In this document: positions 16,393-26,371 of the stretch, piece by piece
How the letters are laid out: every line of letters starts with the position of its first letter
Numbering within the stretch: the stretch's first letter is position 1
Source: Mycolicibacterium helvum
Lineage (GTDB): Bacteria; Actinomycetota; Actinomycetes; Mycobacteriales; Mycobacteriaceae
Direction of reading: 5' to 3'
Assembly: GCF_010731895.1 (NCBI RefSeq)
Contig: NZ_AP022596.1
Span: 1,178,001 to 1,242,000, forward strand
Length of the DNA stretch: 64,000 nt
Made by a program: the position numbers and the translations under genes
The notes under the pieces: model-generated
Database searches by the model: none
What the model saw: the letters and a program-made list of their open reading frames with translations, nothing else
What the model was told of the DNA's origin: nothing

Positions 16393-17589
16393 TCAGGCGT
16401 GTTCGGGGAACGGCAGGGAAATCGGTTCGGGCTCGAGGCGACTGTTTCCGTCCGCGTCGAAGCGGTCCAACCCGAGGTCGGTCAGGTCCAGCCAGTCACA
16501 TTCGCCTTTGAGCGTGACGTCGGCGGCGGCCTCGGCAACCGCTGGGCCCCACATCATGCCGTGCCCGGCCGCACAGGCCACCACGGTGCCGTCTATCGCA
16601 CCGTCGTCGGTCAGCAGTGGCCCCAGGATCGGCAGGTGGTCTCCTGTGTAGTCGATCGTCGCCGCCCAGGTGCGCCGAAGCCCGAGTCCACGCACCGGCG
16701 GGAACAGTGACTCGATGCGGGCGAGTGCCTTCTGGTAGTAGGTCCAGTCGAATTCGGTAGCCTCGCCGGGCTGTTCGTCGGGGTTGCTCATCCCCCACAG
16801 CACGCCGCCGTATTCGCCTGGGCGCCAATAAATCCCTTCACTGACGTCGAACACCATGGGCAGTTCGTCGATGTTGGCATCGCGCAGTGGTTCGGTGACC
16901 ACGACCTGATGCCGGGAGCCGCCGGCGGGGATACGTCCGCCGGCCGTCACACCGACCTCGCCGAGAAGCGGGCCGCCGGTGAGCACCACCCGGTTGGTCT
17001 CGATGGGCCCGTCGGCGGTGTCGACGCCGATGACTCGCCCCTTGGCCACCCGTAGACCGGTGAACGCACAGCGTTCGCGGACGTCGACTCGGTGTGCGGT
17101 CAGCGCCGCGGCGTACGCCAGCACATTGCGTGGGGCGTTGATGTACCCGTCGCCGGGCGCGTACGAGCCGCCGGCCGTCACGCCCGGCGCCAAACCGGTA
17201 CTGCGGTCGTCGATATCGGAGCTGGACAGCCATTCGACCGTCAGCCCGAGCCGCTGTTGCAAGGCGATCCGCTCGTGCGCTTGTTGCACCTCGACATCGG
17301 TGAAGCACGGCATCAGGTAGCCCTGCGCGACGAAGCCGCAATCCAATGGGTAGCGCTCGCGTGAGGCGGTGTAAAACTCCTGGCTGCGCAGGCCGAGGCG
17401 GATCGCGGTCTCGGTGCCGCCCTGCGCGCGGACCATGCCGGCCGCACGGCTGCTGGCGCCGTCACCCAACGTCTGAGATTCGAGCAGCACGACGTGGCCG
17501 GCCCCACGTTCGGCGAGCTGGACCGCCGTCCACGCCCCGACCGTGCCGCCACCGACCACCACAACATCCGCACTGTGACTGCTGGTCAT
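16393..17589 (-). CDS. FAD-dependent amine/amino-acid oxidase (DAO family)
   Basis: This 398-residue flavoprotein has the dinucleotide-binding GGGTVG at residues 13-18, the DAO-family segment SSRAAGMVRAQGGTE, a central substrate domain, and the C-terminal FAD contact CAAGHGMMWGPAVAE. The family includes sarcosine, dimethylglycine and D-amino acid oxidases, which oxidise C-N bonds. This fits the amine theme set by the importer, Rieske oxygenase and aminotransferase. Its divergent promoter region with the acyl-CoA dehydrogenase gene contains operator copy 3, and the cupin gene follows directly. Exact substrate unknown. Confidence 0.87.
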   Translation of the reverse strand: MTSSHSADVVVVGGGTVGAWTAVQLAERGAGHVVLLESQTLGDGASSRAAGMVRAQGGTETAIRLGLRSQEFYTASRERYPLDCGFVAQGYLMPCFTDVEVQQAHERIALQQRLGLTVEWLSSSDIDDRSTGLAPGVTAGGSYAPGDGYINAPRNVLAYAAALTAHRVDVRERCAFTGLRVAKGRVIGVDTADGPIETNRVVLTGGPLLGEVGVTAGGRIPAGGSRHQVVVTEPLRDANIDELPMVFDVSEGIYWRPGEYGGVLWGMSNPDEQPGEATEFDWTYYQKALARIESLFPPVRGLGLRRTWAATIDYTGDHLPILGPLLTDDGAIDGTVVACAAGHGMMWGPAVAEAAADVTLKGECDWLDLTDLGLDRFDADGNSRLEPEPISLPFPEHA

Positions 17590-17608
17590 ACCTCAAGACC
17601 GTGACATA

Positions 17609-17624
17609 GACTGAACGATCAGTC
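17609..17624. promoter_or_regulatory. TetR-type operator, copy 3 (oxidase / acyl-CoA dehydrogenase)
   Basis: GACTGAACGATCAGTC is identical over all 16 bases to copy 1 at 8943, and the flanks CATA and AATAG also match. It lies between the divergent oxidase-cupin operon and the acyl-CoA dehydrogenase gene, 20 bp from the oxidase start codon. Confidence 0.7.
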
Positions 17625-17655
17625 AATAGCTTCCAGCGAGCAGAGAGCACCGCGA

Positions 17656-18828
17656 ATGTACGGGTTGACAGCGCAAGACCGACGGATCCGCGACACCGCC
17701 CGCGAATTCGTCGAAACTCTGATCCCCTACGAAGCCGAAGCCGAGATGGCCGGCGGCCAGCTGCCCAAGGAGCTGACCGCCGAGCACCACGCCAAAGCCA
17801 TCGAGCTGGGCCTGTATGCCACCAACATGCCCACTTCGGTCGGCGGTCCCGGATTCACTGCCCTGCAACAGGTTCTGGTACAGGAGCAGGTGGGCCGAGT
17901 CACCAACGCGATCGCCTGGGTGATGCACACGCCGCCGCAGTGGTGGGCCGGGGTGGCCACCGACTACCAGAAGCACCGCTGGCTGCTGCCTGCGGTGCGC
18001 GGAGAAAAGCACGAGGCGTATGCGATCACCGAGGAGTTCGCCGGCTCGGACGTCTCGGCGCTGGAAACCACCGCCCGTCGTGACGGCGACGAATACGTCA
18101 TCAACGGGATCAAGTGGCACGTCACGTCGTTCAACCTGGCCGAGTACGTCTTCGTCCAGGCGGTCCTGGTCGGCGGGCCGCACGAGGGTGACCATGTCCT
18201 GCTGGTCGTCGATCTGCCCTGGCCCGGAGTCGAAGTGGTGCGCACACCGCATTACTCGCACAACATCCCCGACGAACATCCGATCGTGTCGTTCACCGAT
18301 GTACGGGTCCCCGTGAGCCATCTGGTCGGTGCCGAGGGTGAGGGCATGACGTTCACCCAGGACTGGTTCCGCTTCGAACGAATCATGGTGGCGTCCCGCT
18401 GCGTGGGTGCCGCCCAGCGCCTGGTCGACGAGATGACCGCGTTCGCAAAGGATCGCATCGTCGACGGTAAGCCACTCGGAGAACACCAGCTGGTGGCCGG
18501 CATGCTCGCCGACAGCGCAACCGAATTGTTCGCCGCCCGCAGCCTGCTCTACGAGGTGGCCCGGGGTATCGATGCCGGATTGGATCGTAAGGCGCTGCAC
18601 GGTCAGGCCTCGATGGCCAAGCTGTACTGCTCGGAGATGGCCGGCCGGGTCGCCGACCGTGCAGTGCAGATCTTCGGCGGGCGCGGCTATATGCGCGAGA
18701 ACGTTGCCGAACGGATGTTCCGGGAGCTACGCGTGGAGCGAATCTGGGAGGGCGCCAGCGAGATTCAGCGCATCATCATCGGCCGTCAGCTGATGCAGCG
18801 CGGGCCTGCGGCGGTGCTGGAGTCCTAG
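17656..18828 (+). CDS. Acyl-CoA dehydrogenase
   Basis: This 390-residue flavoenzyme of the acyl-CoA dehydrogenase family catalyses alpha-beta desaturation of an acyl-CoA. It has the FAD-binding signature YAITEEFAGSDVSALETTA in the middle and the C-terminal signature RIWEGASEIQRIIIGRQLMQRG that carries family active-site residues. Operator copy 3 lies 31 bp upstream, which ties it to the TetR-controlled island. It would act after the NDP-forming ligase. Chain length cannot be read, but a short or branched acyl-CoA is more likely than a long-chain substrate given the surroundings. Confidence 0.88.
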   Translation: MYGLTAQDRRIRDTAREFVETLIPYEAEAEMAGGQLPKELTAEHHAKAIELGLYATNMPTSVGGPGFTALQQVLVQEQVGRVTNAIAWVMHTPPQWWAGVATDYQKHRWLLPAVRGEKHEAYAITEEFAGSDVSALETTARRDGDEYVINGIKWHVTSFNLAEYVFVQAVLVGGPHEGDHVLLVVDLPWPGVEVVRTPHYSHNIPDEHPIVSFTDVRVPVSHLVGAEGEGMTFTQDWFRFERIMVASRCVGAAQRLVDEMTAFAKDRIVDGKPLGEHQLVAGMLADSATELFAARSLLYEVARGIDAGLDRKALHGQASMAKLYCSEMAGRVADRAVQIFGGRGYMRENVAERMFRELRVERIWEGASEIQRIIIGRQLMQRGPAAVLES

Positions 18829-18842
18829 CGCAGCAGGCAGTG

Positions 18843-19901
18843 TCAGCGCGACAGCTGCGGCGCCGCGCGTCCGGTGATCAGCGGCAGATCGAAGAAGCTG
18901 GCGATGCCCGGCTCGGCCGCACAGGTCGCTGGGATGGCGTTGACGCAGTGCGCGGCGGTGGCCACGACGCCCGGGTTGCTCACCAACCCTTCCTCGACGC
19001 TTTCGGGCTGCCAGCCCTTGACTGTGACGAAGGTGTTCGGGTTGCCCCGCACCTCCATCTCGTAGCGCTCCCCCGCCGGGCCGAAAGACCATGGCGGATC
19101 CATATTTTCCTCGCCCATCAACCAGTTGACGGTGATGCGCACGACGATGGTGTTGGTCACCACGGCATCCCAGTGGAAACGCCGACCGGCGACCTGGCCG
19201 GGTTCGATCACGCCGATCGGTGAATCGATGGGTGCGGTCGCCACCGCGATCTCCTGGGAGGTGCGGATCTGCGGTTCGGCGGCGAATCCCAGGCGGTCCA
19301 CGATCAGCCGAACCGATTGGAAGAAGCCGCCGTTGAGCAGCTTCTGCATGGGCCCGGTCAGTGCGCTCTCCGGTGTGCCACCGAATCCCATCACATGACG
19401 CAGCACATCCGGGGCGCCGTAGGTGCGCAGGTCGGAGTATTCCTCGGCGCGCACATACGTCACGCCGGTGGACATCACCGATAGCAGCAGCGGGAACAGC
19501 TCGGTGGCCGCGCCAGGCCCGATGCCTGCGCCATGCAGGGTGGCGTTGCCCTCGCGGGCCGCGGCCTCCAGCGGGGCGGCTTCGGATTCACTCGGGTAGA
19601 ACCAGCCGACCGGGCTGACCACGTTTTTGCCCGATCGCAGTAGTGCGGTCACCTCGTCGAGGTTGGGCAGCAGCGGCGCGTAGATCACCGCGTCGGCGTC
19701 CAGCGCGAGGATATCGTCCAGGCTGTTGGTGGCCGTCACCCCCAGCGGCGGGGTGCCGATGATCTCGCCGACGTCCTTGCCTGCCTTGTCCTTGGAATGC
19801 ACCCAGCAGCCGACCAGTTCGAGTTCGGGATGTTCGAGCACACCCTTGATCGCCGCCACCCCAACAGAGCCGGTTGCCCACTGCACGACCCGCAACGCCA
19901 T
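18843..19901 (-). CDS. NAD(P)H-dependent amine dehydrogenase-like protein (DapB N-terminal fold)
   Basis: This 352-residue protein has an N-terminal Rossmann domain (LRVVQWATGSVGVAAIKGVL) of the dihydrodipicolinate-reductase / 2,4-diaminopentanoate dehydrogenase type. Members are widespread and numerous in mycobacteria, mostly without a known substrate. The ATG at 19901 is preceded by GGAGGTCC; a longer open frame upstream has no such site. A KstR-type motif at 19922 lies in the short region shared with the divergent lipid-transfer thiolase gene, which suggests a role in sterol or lipid metabolism rather than in the amine island next door. The function named is a fold assignment. Confidence 0.78.
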   Translation of the reverse strand: MALRVVQWATGSVGVAAIKGVLEHPELELVGCWVHSKDKAGKDVGEIIGTPPLGVTATNSLDDILALDADAVIYAPLLPNLDEVTALLRSGKNVVSPVGWFYPSESEAAPLEAAAREGNATLHGAGIGPGAATELFPLLLSVMSTGVTYVRAEEYSDLRTYGAPDVLRHVMGFGGTPESALTGPMQKLLNGGFFQSVRLIVDRLGFAAEPQIRTSQEIAVATAPIDSPIGVIEPGQVAGRRFHWDAVVTNTIVVRITVNWLMGEENMDPPWSFGPAGERYEMEVRGNPNTFVTVKGWQPESVEEGLVSNPGVVATAAHCVNAIPATCAAEPGIASFFDLPLITGRAAPQLSR

Positions 19902-19921
19902 TGCTGGACCTCCAGAAAAAC

Positions 19922-19935
19922 TAGAACGTGTTACA
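19922..19935. promoter_or_regulatory. KstR-type operator motif
   Basis: TAGAACGTGTTACA fits the published KstR pattern T-N2-AAC-N2-GTT-N2-A at every fixed base. It lies between two divergent genes of types often found in the cholesterol-catabolism regulon. The match is to a short pattern, so chance is possible, but its position is right. Confidence 0.6.
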
Positions 19936-20011
19936 ACTACATGTACACGACTCCCCCGCGAGCGCGGAGTATGTTCCAAGGATTGCGTCGGTGCGGACGG
20001 AAGGGTTTGCC

Positions 20012-21202
20012 ATGCCGAACAGAGTTTTCGTCGTCGGGGTCGGAATGACCAAATTCGAAAAGCCGGGCCGCCGCGAAGGCTGGGACTACCCCCAAATGGC
20101 CAATGAATCGGGCAACAAAGCGCTGGCCGACGCCGGCATCGACTACGCGCACGTGCAGCAAGGCTTCGTCGGCTACTGCTCGGGTGACTCCACCTCTGGA
20201 CAGCGTGCGCTCTACGAACTCGGCATGACCGGCATCCCGATCGTGAACGTCAACAACAACTGTTCGACGGGATCGACCGCGCTGTATCTGGCCGCGCAGA
20301 GTATCCGTGGCGGGTTAGCCGATTGCACGATCGCTCTAGGTTTCGAGAAGATGCAGCCCGGCTCGCTGGGCGGTGGCGCGGACGACCGCGAATCGCCGTT
20401 GATGCGCCACATCGTCGCCCTCAACGAGACCGACGCAATGTCATTTCCGGTGGCGCCGTGGATGTTCGGCGCGGCCGGCCGCGAGCACATGAAGAAGTAC
20501 GGCACCACCGCGGAGCATTTCGCGAAGATCGGGTACAAGAACCACAAGCATTCGGTCAACAACCCGTACGCGCAGTTCCAGGAGGAGTACACCCTCGACG
20601 ACATCCTGGGCGCGAAGATGATCTCGGATCCGCTGACCAAGCTGCAGTGCTCCCCCACCTCGGACGGCTCCGGTGCGGCGATTGTGGTCAGCGAGGCGTT
20701 CGTCGACAAGCACGGCCTGGCCGATCAGGCCGTGGAGATCGTCGGGCAGGCGATGACCACCGACTTCGCGTCGACGTTCGATGGCAGCGCCGCCAACATC
20801 ATCGGCCACGACATGAATGTTCAGGCTGCCCAACAGGTTTACGACCAGTCCGGCCTCGGCCCGGCGGACTTCCAGGTCATCGAGTTGCATGACTGCTTCT
20901 CGGCCAACGAGTTGCTGCTCTATGAGGCCCTTGGGCTGTGCGGCGAGGGCGAGGCGCCGTCGCTGATCGACAACAACGACACCACCTACGGCGGCCGCTG
21001 GGTGGTCAACCCGTCGGGTGGGCTGATCTCCAAGGGCCACCCGCTGGGTGCGACCGGTCTGGCGCAGTGCGCCGAGTTGACCTGGCAGCTGCGCGGCACC
21101 GCCGACAAGCGGCAGGTGGACAACGTCACGGCCGCGCTGCAGCACAACATCGGGCTGGGCGGAGCGGCCGTCGTCACCGCCTACCAGCGCGCCGAGCGCT
21201 GA
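20012..21202 (+). CDS. Lipid-transfer protein / thiolase-like acetyl-CoA acyltransferase
   Basis: This 396-residue thiolase-fold protein of the SCP-x/Ltp group has a candidate nucleophile Cys84 in [11 protein letters not shown], an [12 protein letters not shown] segment, and the C-terminal GHPLGATG motif with the catalytic His. In mycobacteria, such proteins cleave or condense steroid side-chain CoA thioesters, and homologues sit in the KstR regulon. The ATG at 20012 follows GGAAGGG; the open frame to 19928 would cross the regulatory region. It is transcribed away from the DapB-fold gene with a KstR-type motif between them. It converges with the ribosomal-protein operon. Confidence 0.85.
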   Translation: MPNRVFVVGVGMTKFEKPGRREGWDYPQMANESGNKALADAGIDYAHVQQGFVGYCSGDSTSGQRALYELGMTGIPIVNVNNNCSTGSTALYLAAQSIRGGLADCTIALGFEKMQPGSLGGGADDRESPLMRHIVALNETDAMSFPVAPWMFGAAGREHMKKYGTTAEHFAKIGYKNHKHSVNNPYAQFQEEYTLDDILGAKMISDPLTKLQCSPTSDGSGAAIVVSEAFVDKHGLADQAVEIVGQAMTTDFASTFDGSAANIIGHDMNVQAAQQVYDQSGLGPADFQVIELHDCFSANELLLYEALGLCGEGEAPSLIDNNDTTYGGRWVVNPSGGLISKGHPLGATGLAQCAELTWQLRGTADKRQVDNVTAALQHNIGLGGAAVVTAYQRAER

Positions 21203-21232
21203 CGGCGACCAGTCTCATGAGATGCCGTCCTC

Positions 21233-21496
21233 CTACCTCGAAGCCGCGGCGGGGTATGGGAGCAGCGCCATCTCCCTGGCATTCTTGATCGCCATGGCAA
21301 CCTGGCGCTGTTGACCGACGGTCAGCCCAGTGACCCTGCGGGACCGGATCTTTCCTCGTTCGGAGATGAACACCCGCAAGGTCGCGGTGTCCTTGTAGTC
21401 AACCGTCGTCAATCCCATACTCGTCAGTTGATTGCGCCTGGGCTTCGCATCTGCGATCGGGGCCGCCCGCCGGCGGGAGCTCTTGGACTTCACCAA
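21233..21496 (-). CDS. rpsR: 30S ribosomal protein S18, Cys-free paralogue
   Basis: This 87-residue S18 has the conserved core [22 protein letters not shown] and [28 protein letters not shown]. It contains no cysteine, so it is the zinc-independent form made when zinc is scarce to replace the zinc-binding S18. It is the last gene of a four-gene unit L28-L33-S14-S18 behind Zur-box-like sites, overlapping the S14 gene by seven bases. The cell should have a second, Cys-containing copy in the main rpsF-ssb-rpsR-rplI operon elsewhere. Confidence 0.95.
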   Translation of the reverse strand: MVKSKSSRRRAAPIADAKPRRNQLTSMGLTTVDYKDTATLRVFISERGKIRSRRVTGLTVGQQRQVAMAIKNAREMALLPYPAAASR

Positions 21497-21795
21497 CTCG
21501 CCTTCCGTACTCCGGGTAGCTGCCCTTTGTGGGCCAGCTCGCGCACGCGCACCCTCGACAGTCCGAACTTCCGCAGATGCCCACGGGGACGTCCGTCGAC
21601 GGCGTCGCGGTTGCGCACCCGGACGGCACTGGCATCCCGGGGTTGGCTGGCCAATTCCTGCTGAGCACGCAATTTCTGCTCGGCAGTGCTCTGCGGCGAG
21701 CGGATGATCTTCTTCAGCTCCGCACGGCGCTCGGCATATCGGGCGACGATGGCGATGCGCTGGTCGTTCTTGACGATCTTGGATCGCTTGGCCAC
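21490..21795 (-). CDS. rpsN: 30S ribosomal protein S14, zinc-independent long form
   Basis: This 101-residue S14 of the long type lacks the CxxC pairs found in the short zinc-binding form. Its ending [30 protein letters not shown] is characteristic of S14. It starts one base after the L33 stop and overlaps S18, so the operon is translated as a block. Like its neighbours it should replace the zinc-containing paralogue in ribosomes during zinc limitation. Confidence 0.95.
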   Translation of the reverse strand: MAKRSKIVKNDQRIAIVARYAERRAELKKIIRSPQSTAEQKLRAQQELASQPRDASAVRVRNRDAVDGRPRGHLRKFGLSRVRVRELAHKGQLPGVRKASW

Positions 21796-21796
21796 C

Positions 21797-21961
21797 TCAG
21801 CGCTCCTCGCGAAACGCGACGTGACGCCGGATCACCGGGTCGTATTTTCGGAGCACCATGCGGTCGGGGTCGCTGCGCCGGTTCTTTTTGGTGACATACG
21901 TGTAGCCGGTGCCGGCTGTCGACCGGAGCTTCACGGTGGGTCGAACCTCGTTGCGTGCCAT
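21797..21961 (-). CDS. rpmG: 50S ribosomal protein L33, Cys-free form
   Basis: This 54-residue L33 begins [17 protein letters not shown] and has [25 protein letters not shown], without the two CxxC pairs of the zinc-binding form. Its ATG shares one base with the L28 stop (TGATG), and S14 follows directly. It is part of the Zur-type operon of alternative ribosomal proteins. Confidence 0.95.
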   Translation of the reverse strand: MARNEVRPTVKLRSTAGTGYTYVTKKNRRSDPDRMVLRKYDPVIRRHVAFREER

Positions 21962-22197
21962 CAGATTTTCTGTCCTTCCCGACGAAGCCGCGCGACCACG
22001 GCTTCGATCCCGTCGCGGTCGATGACCTTGATGCCCTTGGCACTGACGCGCAGCCTTACGCGTCGACCCTCCGAGGGCAGGTAGTAGGTCTTGAGTTGGA
22101 TGTTGGGCGACCATCGCCGCTTGGTGCGCCGATGCGAGTGCGACACCGCATTGCCGAAACCCGGTGAACGCCCGGTGACTTGGCATCGTGCAGACAT
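21961..22197 (-). CDS. rpmB: 50S ribosomal protein L28, zinc-independent form
   Basis: This 78-residue L28 has [27 protein letters not shown] and a typical C-terminus ([17 protein letters not shown]). Only one cysteine remains at position 5, where the zinc form has a CxxC pair, so it cannot hold a structural zinc ribbon. It is the first gene of the operon. The ATG at 22197 is followed upstream by a GGGAGG ribosome binding site and, 27 bp away, a Zur-box-like sequence. Confidence 0.95.
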   Translation of the reverse strand: MSARCQVTGRSPGFGNAVSHSHRRTKRRWSPNIQLKTYYLPSEGRRVRLRVSAKGIKVIDRDGIEAVVARLRREGQKI

Positions 22198-22223
22198 CGC
22201 ATACCTCCCAGTGATCCGGTTAT

Positions 22224-22238
22224 TGAAAATGGTTTTCG
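22224..22238. promoter_or_regulatory. Zur-box-like site 1 (ribosomal operon side)
   Basis: TGAAAATGGTTTTCG is an imperfect inverted repeat of the mycobacterial Zur-box type, 27 bp upstream of the L28 start. It lies in the divergent region with a second box at 22279. Zinc-loaded Zur would repress transcription here. Confidence 0.75.
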
Positions 22239-22278
22239 ACAAGTGCCGACTCGCACTGTAGCGTGTGATCGACACTAA

Positions 22279-22293
22279 TGACAATCGTTTTCA
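22279..22293. promoter_or_regulatory. Zur-box-like site 2 (CobW-like gene side)
   Basis: TGACAATCGTTTTCA is close to the Zur-box consensus and lies just before the ribosome binding site of the CobW-like gene. It overlaps an ATG at 22278, which argues that the true start is the downstream GTG at 22308. Confidence 0.75.
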
Positions 22294-22307
22294 ATATGGG
22301 AGGTGCG

Positions 22308-23504
22308 GTGCGGACCCCGGTAGTGCTCATCGCAGGACAAGGCGACACCGACGCCGCGGCCAGAATGCTGTTGCGGAACCAGAGAACGCTGATCGTGCGT
22401 CACCATTTCGACGGTCACGTTGTGCACCGCATGCTCACCAACACCCGGAACGGCACCCCTACTACCGACGACTTCGTCCTGGAACTGCAGCACGGCTGTC
22501 TCTCGTGCACTGTTCGCAATGACCTGCTGTTCCTCCTGCGCAGGCTGCACCGCCGCGCCGATGTGGACAGGATCGTCGTGCACCTGGCGCCGTGGTTGGA
22601 GCCCGAACCGATCTGCTGGGCCGTCAACCATGTCCGCACCCGCCTGGGCCCCGGCTACATCGACGGGCCCGCCGCGCGCGATGTCGAGATCGCTGCCGTC
22701 ATAACTTGTCTGGAGCCATCGACCTGGCTGACCCAGGCCCTCGGCGACGAGGAACTCGACGACGGGCGCACCGTGGCCCAGGCAGTGGTCGGCCAGGCCG
22801 AGTTCGCCGACATCATCGTGGCCCCGCGGGTGGACCGCAGGACTCTGGCGGTGCTGCGCCGGCTGGCCCCTCGCGCATGGATCGTCCAACTGCCTGAGCA
22901 TCTCGAGGAAGCGGCGGCGAATCTGGACAGCGATGCGCGGCGTGGTCGCAGTAGCGATCCGCTCGGCCCGCTATTGGCAGGTCAGCCTCCGATAGAGGCC
23001 GACGGCGAGGTCGGCATCGTCGAATTCAATGCTGACCGGCCTTTTCACCCGGAGCGCCTCCATGACGCTGTCGATGTTCTGCTGACCGGCGTGGTACGCA
23101 CCCGCGGCCGAATCTGGTTGGCCAATCAGCCCGATCAAGTGATGTTCCTTGAGTCTGCCGGTGGCGGCTTGCGGGTCAGCTCCGCCGGGAAGTGGCTGGC
23201 CGCAATGGGCGACTCGGAGATCGCCTACGTCGAACCCGAACGCCGGGCGATGGCCGGCCTGGTGTGGGACGACCGCCACGGCGATCGCCGAACGTCGGTC
23301 ACCATCTTGATGTGCGGAGCCGCACGCGCGGAAATCCTCGAGGCACTCGGCAACGCACTGTTGACCGACAGCGAGATGGGCCGGCCTGAGCGCTGGCCCG
23401 GCTACCCCGACCCGTTCGGTGACTGGCACGAAGAACCCTGTACCGAGTCGCCTTCCCATCCCGAATTATCCACGCCAGCAGGAAATCACGGAGAAGACCA
23501 ATGA
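22308..23504 (+). CDS. mrf: CobW-like, ribosome hibernation factor-recruiting GTPase MRF type
   Basis: This 398-residue protein resembles CobW/COG0523 proteins. It has GCLSCTVR at 63-70 in place of the usual GCxCC motif, and a C-terminal CobW domain ([41 protein letters not shown]). The P-loop position reads [13 protein letters not shown] and lacks the Gly-Lys-Ser/Thr needed for ordinary nucleotide binding. A CobW-like protein encoded with zinc-free ribosomal proteins fits the mycobacterial MPY recruitment factor, which helps silence ribosomes when zinc is short. That identity is inferred from context and family. The GTG at 22308 has GGGAGG five bases upstream. L31B follows. Confidence 0.82.
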   Translation: MRTPVVLIAGQGDTDAAARMLLRNQRTLIVRHHFDGHVVHRMLTNTRNGTPTTDDFVLELQHGCLSCTVRNDLLFLLRRLHRRADVDRIVVHLAPWLEPEPICWAVNHVRTRLGPGYIDGPAARDVEIAAVITCLEPSTWLTQALGDEELDDGRTVAQAVVGQAEFADIIVAPRVDRRTLAVLRRLAPRAWIVQLPEHLEEAAANLDSDARRGRSSDPLGPLLAGQPPIEADGEVGIVEFNADRPFHPERLHDAVDVLLTGVVRTRGRIWLANQPDQVMFLESAGGGLRVSSAGKWLAAMGDSEIAYVEPERRAMAGLVWDDRHGDRRTSVTILMCGAARAEILEALGNALLTDSEMGRPERWPGYPDPFGDWHEEPCTESPSHPELSTPAGNHGEDQ

Positions 23505-23770
23505 AACCCGGCATTCACCCGGACTACCGTCCGGTGGTCTTCCAAGACGCCACCACCGGCACGACCTTCTTGACGCGCTCCACGGTGACCACGTCGCGCA
23601 CCATCGATATCGAAACAACTGACGGCGTGCGTACCTACCCCCTGGTGATGGCGGAGGTCACCGCAGACTCGCACCCGTTCTGGACCGGCGAGCGCCGGAT
23701 CGTGGACGCCGCTGGACAGGTCGAGAAGTTTCGGCGGCGTTATGGGCAGTCCCACCCGGCGAGCGGGTGA
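23501..23770 (+). CDS. rpmE2: 50S ribosomal protein L31 type B
   Basis: This 89-residue L31 starts [20 protein letters not shown] and ends [25 protein letters not shown], without the CxxC zinc motif of type A. It overlaps the MRF-type gene by four bases and so belongs to the same Zur-type transcript. It completes the set of zinc-free ribosomal proteins on both sides of the shared promoter region. Confidence 0.95.
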   Translation: MKPGIHPDYRPVVFQDATTGTTFLTRSTVTTSRTIDIETTDGVRTYPLVMAEVTADSHPFWTGERRIVDAAGQVEKFRRRYGQSHPASG

Positions 23771-23772
23771 GC

Positions 23773-23959
23773 ATGAGTAGAGCCCCCGCCAACGAGAAGG
23801 GCGCGCAACGATCCGTGCACGAGGCAGCGGCCAAGCAGATCTGGCACGCCTGCCCGGTGCTGCGACGCTGCCGGTCCCACGCCATCGAGACCAATGAACA
23901 GCACGGCATTTGGGGTGCCACAACGCCGGGAGAGCGAAGTGCCCTGCGCGGGCGCGACG

Positions 23960-23973
<14 letters not shown>
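23773..23973 (+). CDS. Short WhiB-like protein lacking two of four Fe-S cysteines
   Basis: This 66-residue protein has a recognisable WhiB C-terminal half: CPVLRRC with Cys27 and Cys33, then the turn HGIWGATTPGER close to the WhiB G-V/I-W-G-G-x-T-x-x-E-R motif. WhiB proteins bind a [4Fe-4S] cluster with four cysteines. Here the first is absent because the N-terminus is short, and the second is replaced by Trp24 in AKQIWHAC. The ATG lies two bases after the L31B stop, and a GTG at 23767 overlaps it, so translation is coupled. It may be a cluster-free regulator of the zinc-starvation locus or a decayed copy. Confidence 0.7.
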
Positions 23974-25585
<1,612 letters not shown>

Positions 25586-25620
25586 GGGCCCGAATCTATC
25601 GCGGCGGGCATACTCACCGG

Positions 25621-25956
25621 GTGTTGGTAGGAAAATCGATCGCTCTGTTCGTCGCCGCGGCAGTTCTGGAAATCGGCGGCGCCTGGCTGGTGTGGCAGGG
25701 GGTCCGCGAACACCGCGGCTGGCTATGGGCCGGCTTTGGCGTAATCGCCTTGGGTGCTTATGGTTTCGTCGCGACGCTGCAGCCCGACGCGCATTTCGGC
25801 CGGATCTTGGCAGCTTACGGTGGCGTGTTCGTGGCGGGATCGTTGCTGTGGGGCATGGCGGCCGACGGATTCCGTCCGGACCGCTGGGATGTGACCGGTT
25901 CGCTGATCTGCCTGCTGGGTGTGGCGTTGATCATGTACGCCCCACGGGGTGGCTGA
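25621..25956 (+). CDS. UPF0060 family membrane protein
   Basis: This 111-residue protein has four transmembrane segments. It matches the small-multidrug-resistance-like YnfA/UPF0060 family: [18 protein letters not shown] early, [35 protein letters not shown] in the middle, and [17 protein letters not shown] at the end. The GTG start at 25621 lies 35 bp from the divergent FadD gene start. Some relatives confer resistance to quaternary amines. Its actual role is unknown. Confidence 0.92.
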   Translation: MLVGKSIALFVAAAVLEIGGAWLVWQGVREHRGWLWAGFGVIALGAYGFVATLQPDAHFGRILAAYGGVFVAGSLLWGMAADGFRPDRWDVTGSLICLLGVALIMYAPRGG

Positions 25957-26033
25957 ACCGTCGCGGGAACGTTTTCGGCGGCCATGACGATGTAGTTGGA
26001 GGATGATCAGGTCGAAAAAGAGGAGGCGGGGTT

Positions 26034-26348
26034 ATGCGGACCCCAATAGCACTTGCCGCAGCGGCGGCAGTGAGTGGCATCATCGCAGGACCGGCCGCGA
26101 CGGCGTGGGCCGATTCCGCGCAGAGCACGATCAGCGAGTTGCAGCAGCAGGGTTACACCGTCAACATCGATCGCATCGGGACAGGCCCGATGTCGAAGTG
26201 CGTGGTCACCAACGTGCGTAATCCCCAGACTGTCACCCAGTGGGTGCCCTACACGGGTCCTGGACGCGGCAACAATGATCGCAACTTCCTGGTGCCGGTC
26301 GTGACCAGCCAGACGATCTCGGTGTCGCTGGACTGCAGCGCGCACTAG
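26034..26348 (+). CDS. Small secreted protein of mycobacterial type
   Basis: This 104-residue protein has a Sec signal peptide (hydrophobic 5-20, cleavage near AWA-D at about 23). The mature part STISELQQQGYTVNIDRIG, followed by MSKCVVTNVRN and a final SLDCSAH, has two cysteines likely to form a disulfide. This resembles a group of small secreted mycobacterial proteins of unknown function. The truncated peptide at 1039 shares the GYTV-x4-GT core. GAGG precedes the ATG. Its last codons form part of an 18-bp direct repeat that is copied at the end of the convergent F420-type gene. Confidence 0.78.
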   Translation: MRTPIALAAAAAVSGIIAGPAATAWADSAQSTISELQQQGYTVNIDRIGTGPMSKCVVTNVRNPQTVTQWVPYTGPGRGNNDRNFLVPVVTSQTISVSLDCSAH

Positions 26349-26371
26349 TCGCCGGACTGCAGCGCGCACTA
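26330..26371. repeat. 18-bp direct repeat spanning two convergent stop codons
   Basis: GGACTGCAGCGCGCACTA occurs at 26330-26347 and again at 26354-26371. The first copy runs into the TAG of the secreted protein gene. The second copy ends with CTA, the complement of the TAG of the convergent F420-type gene. This looks like a local duplication that supplied one stop. Confidence 0.8.

Noticed and set aside
22278..22307. ATG at 22278 as start of the MRF-type gene
   Set aside because: It falls inside a Zur-box-like site with no ribosome binding site. The GTG at 22308 has GGGAGG at the right distance.
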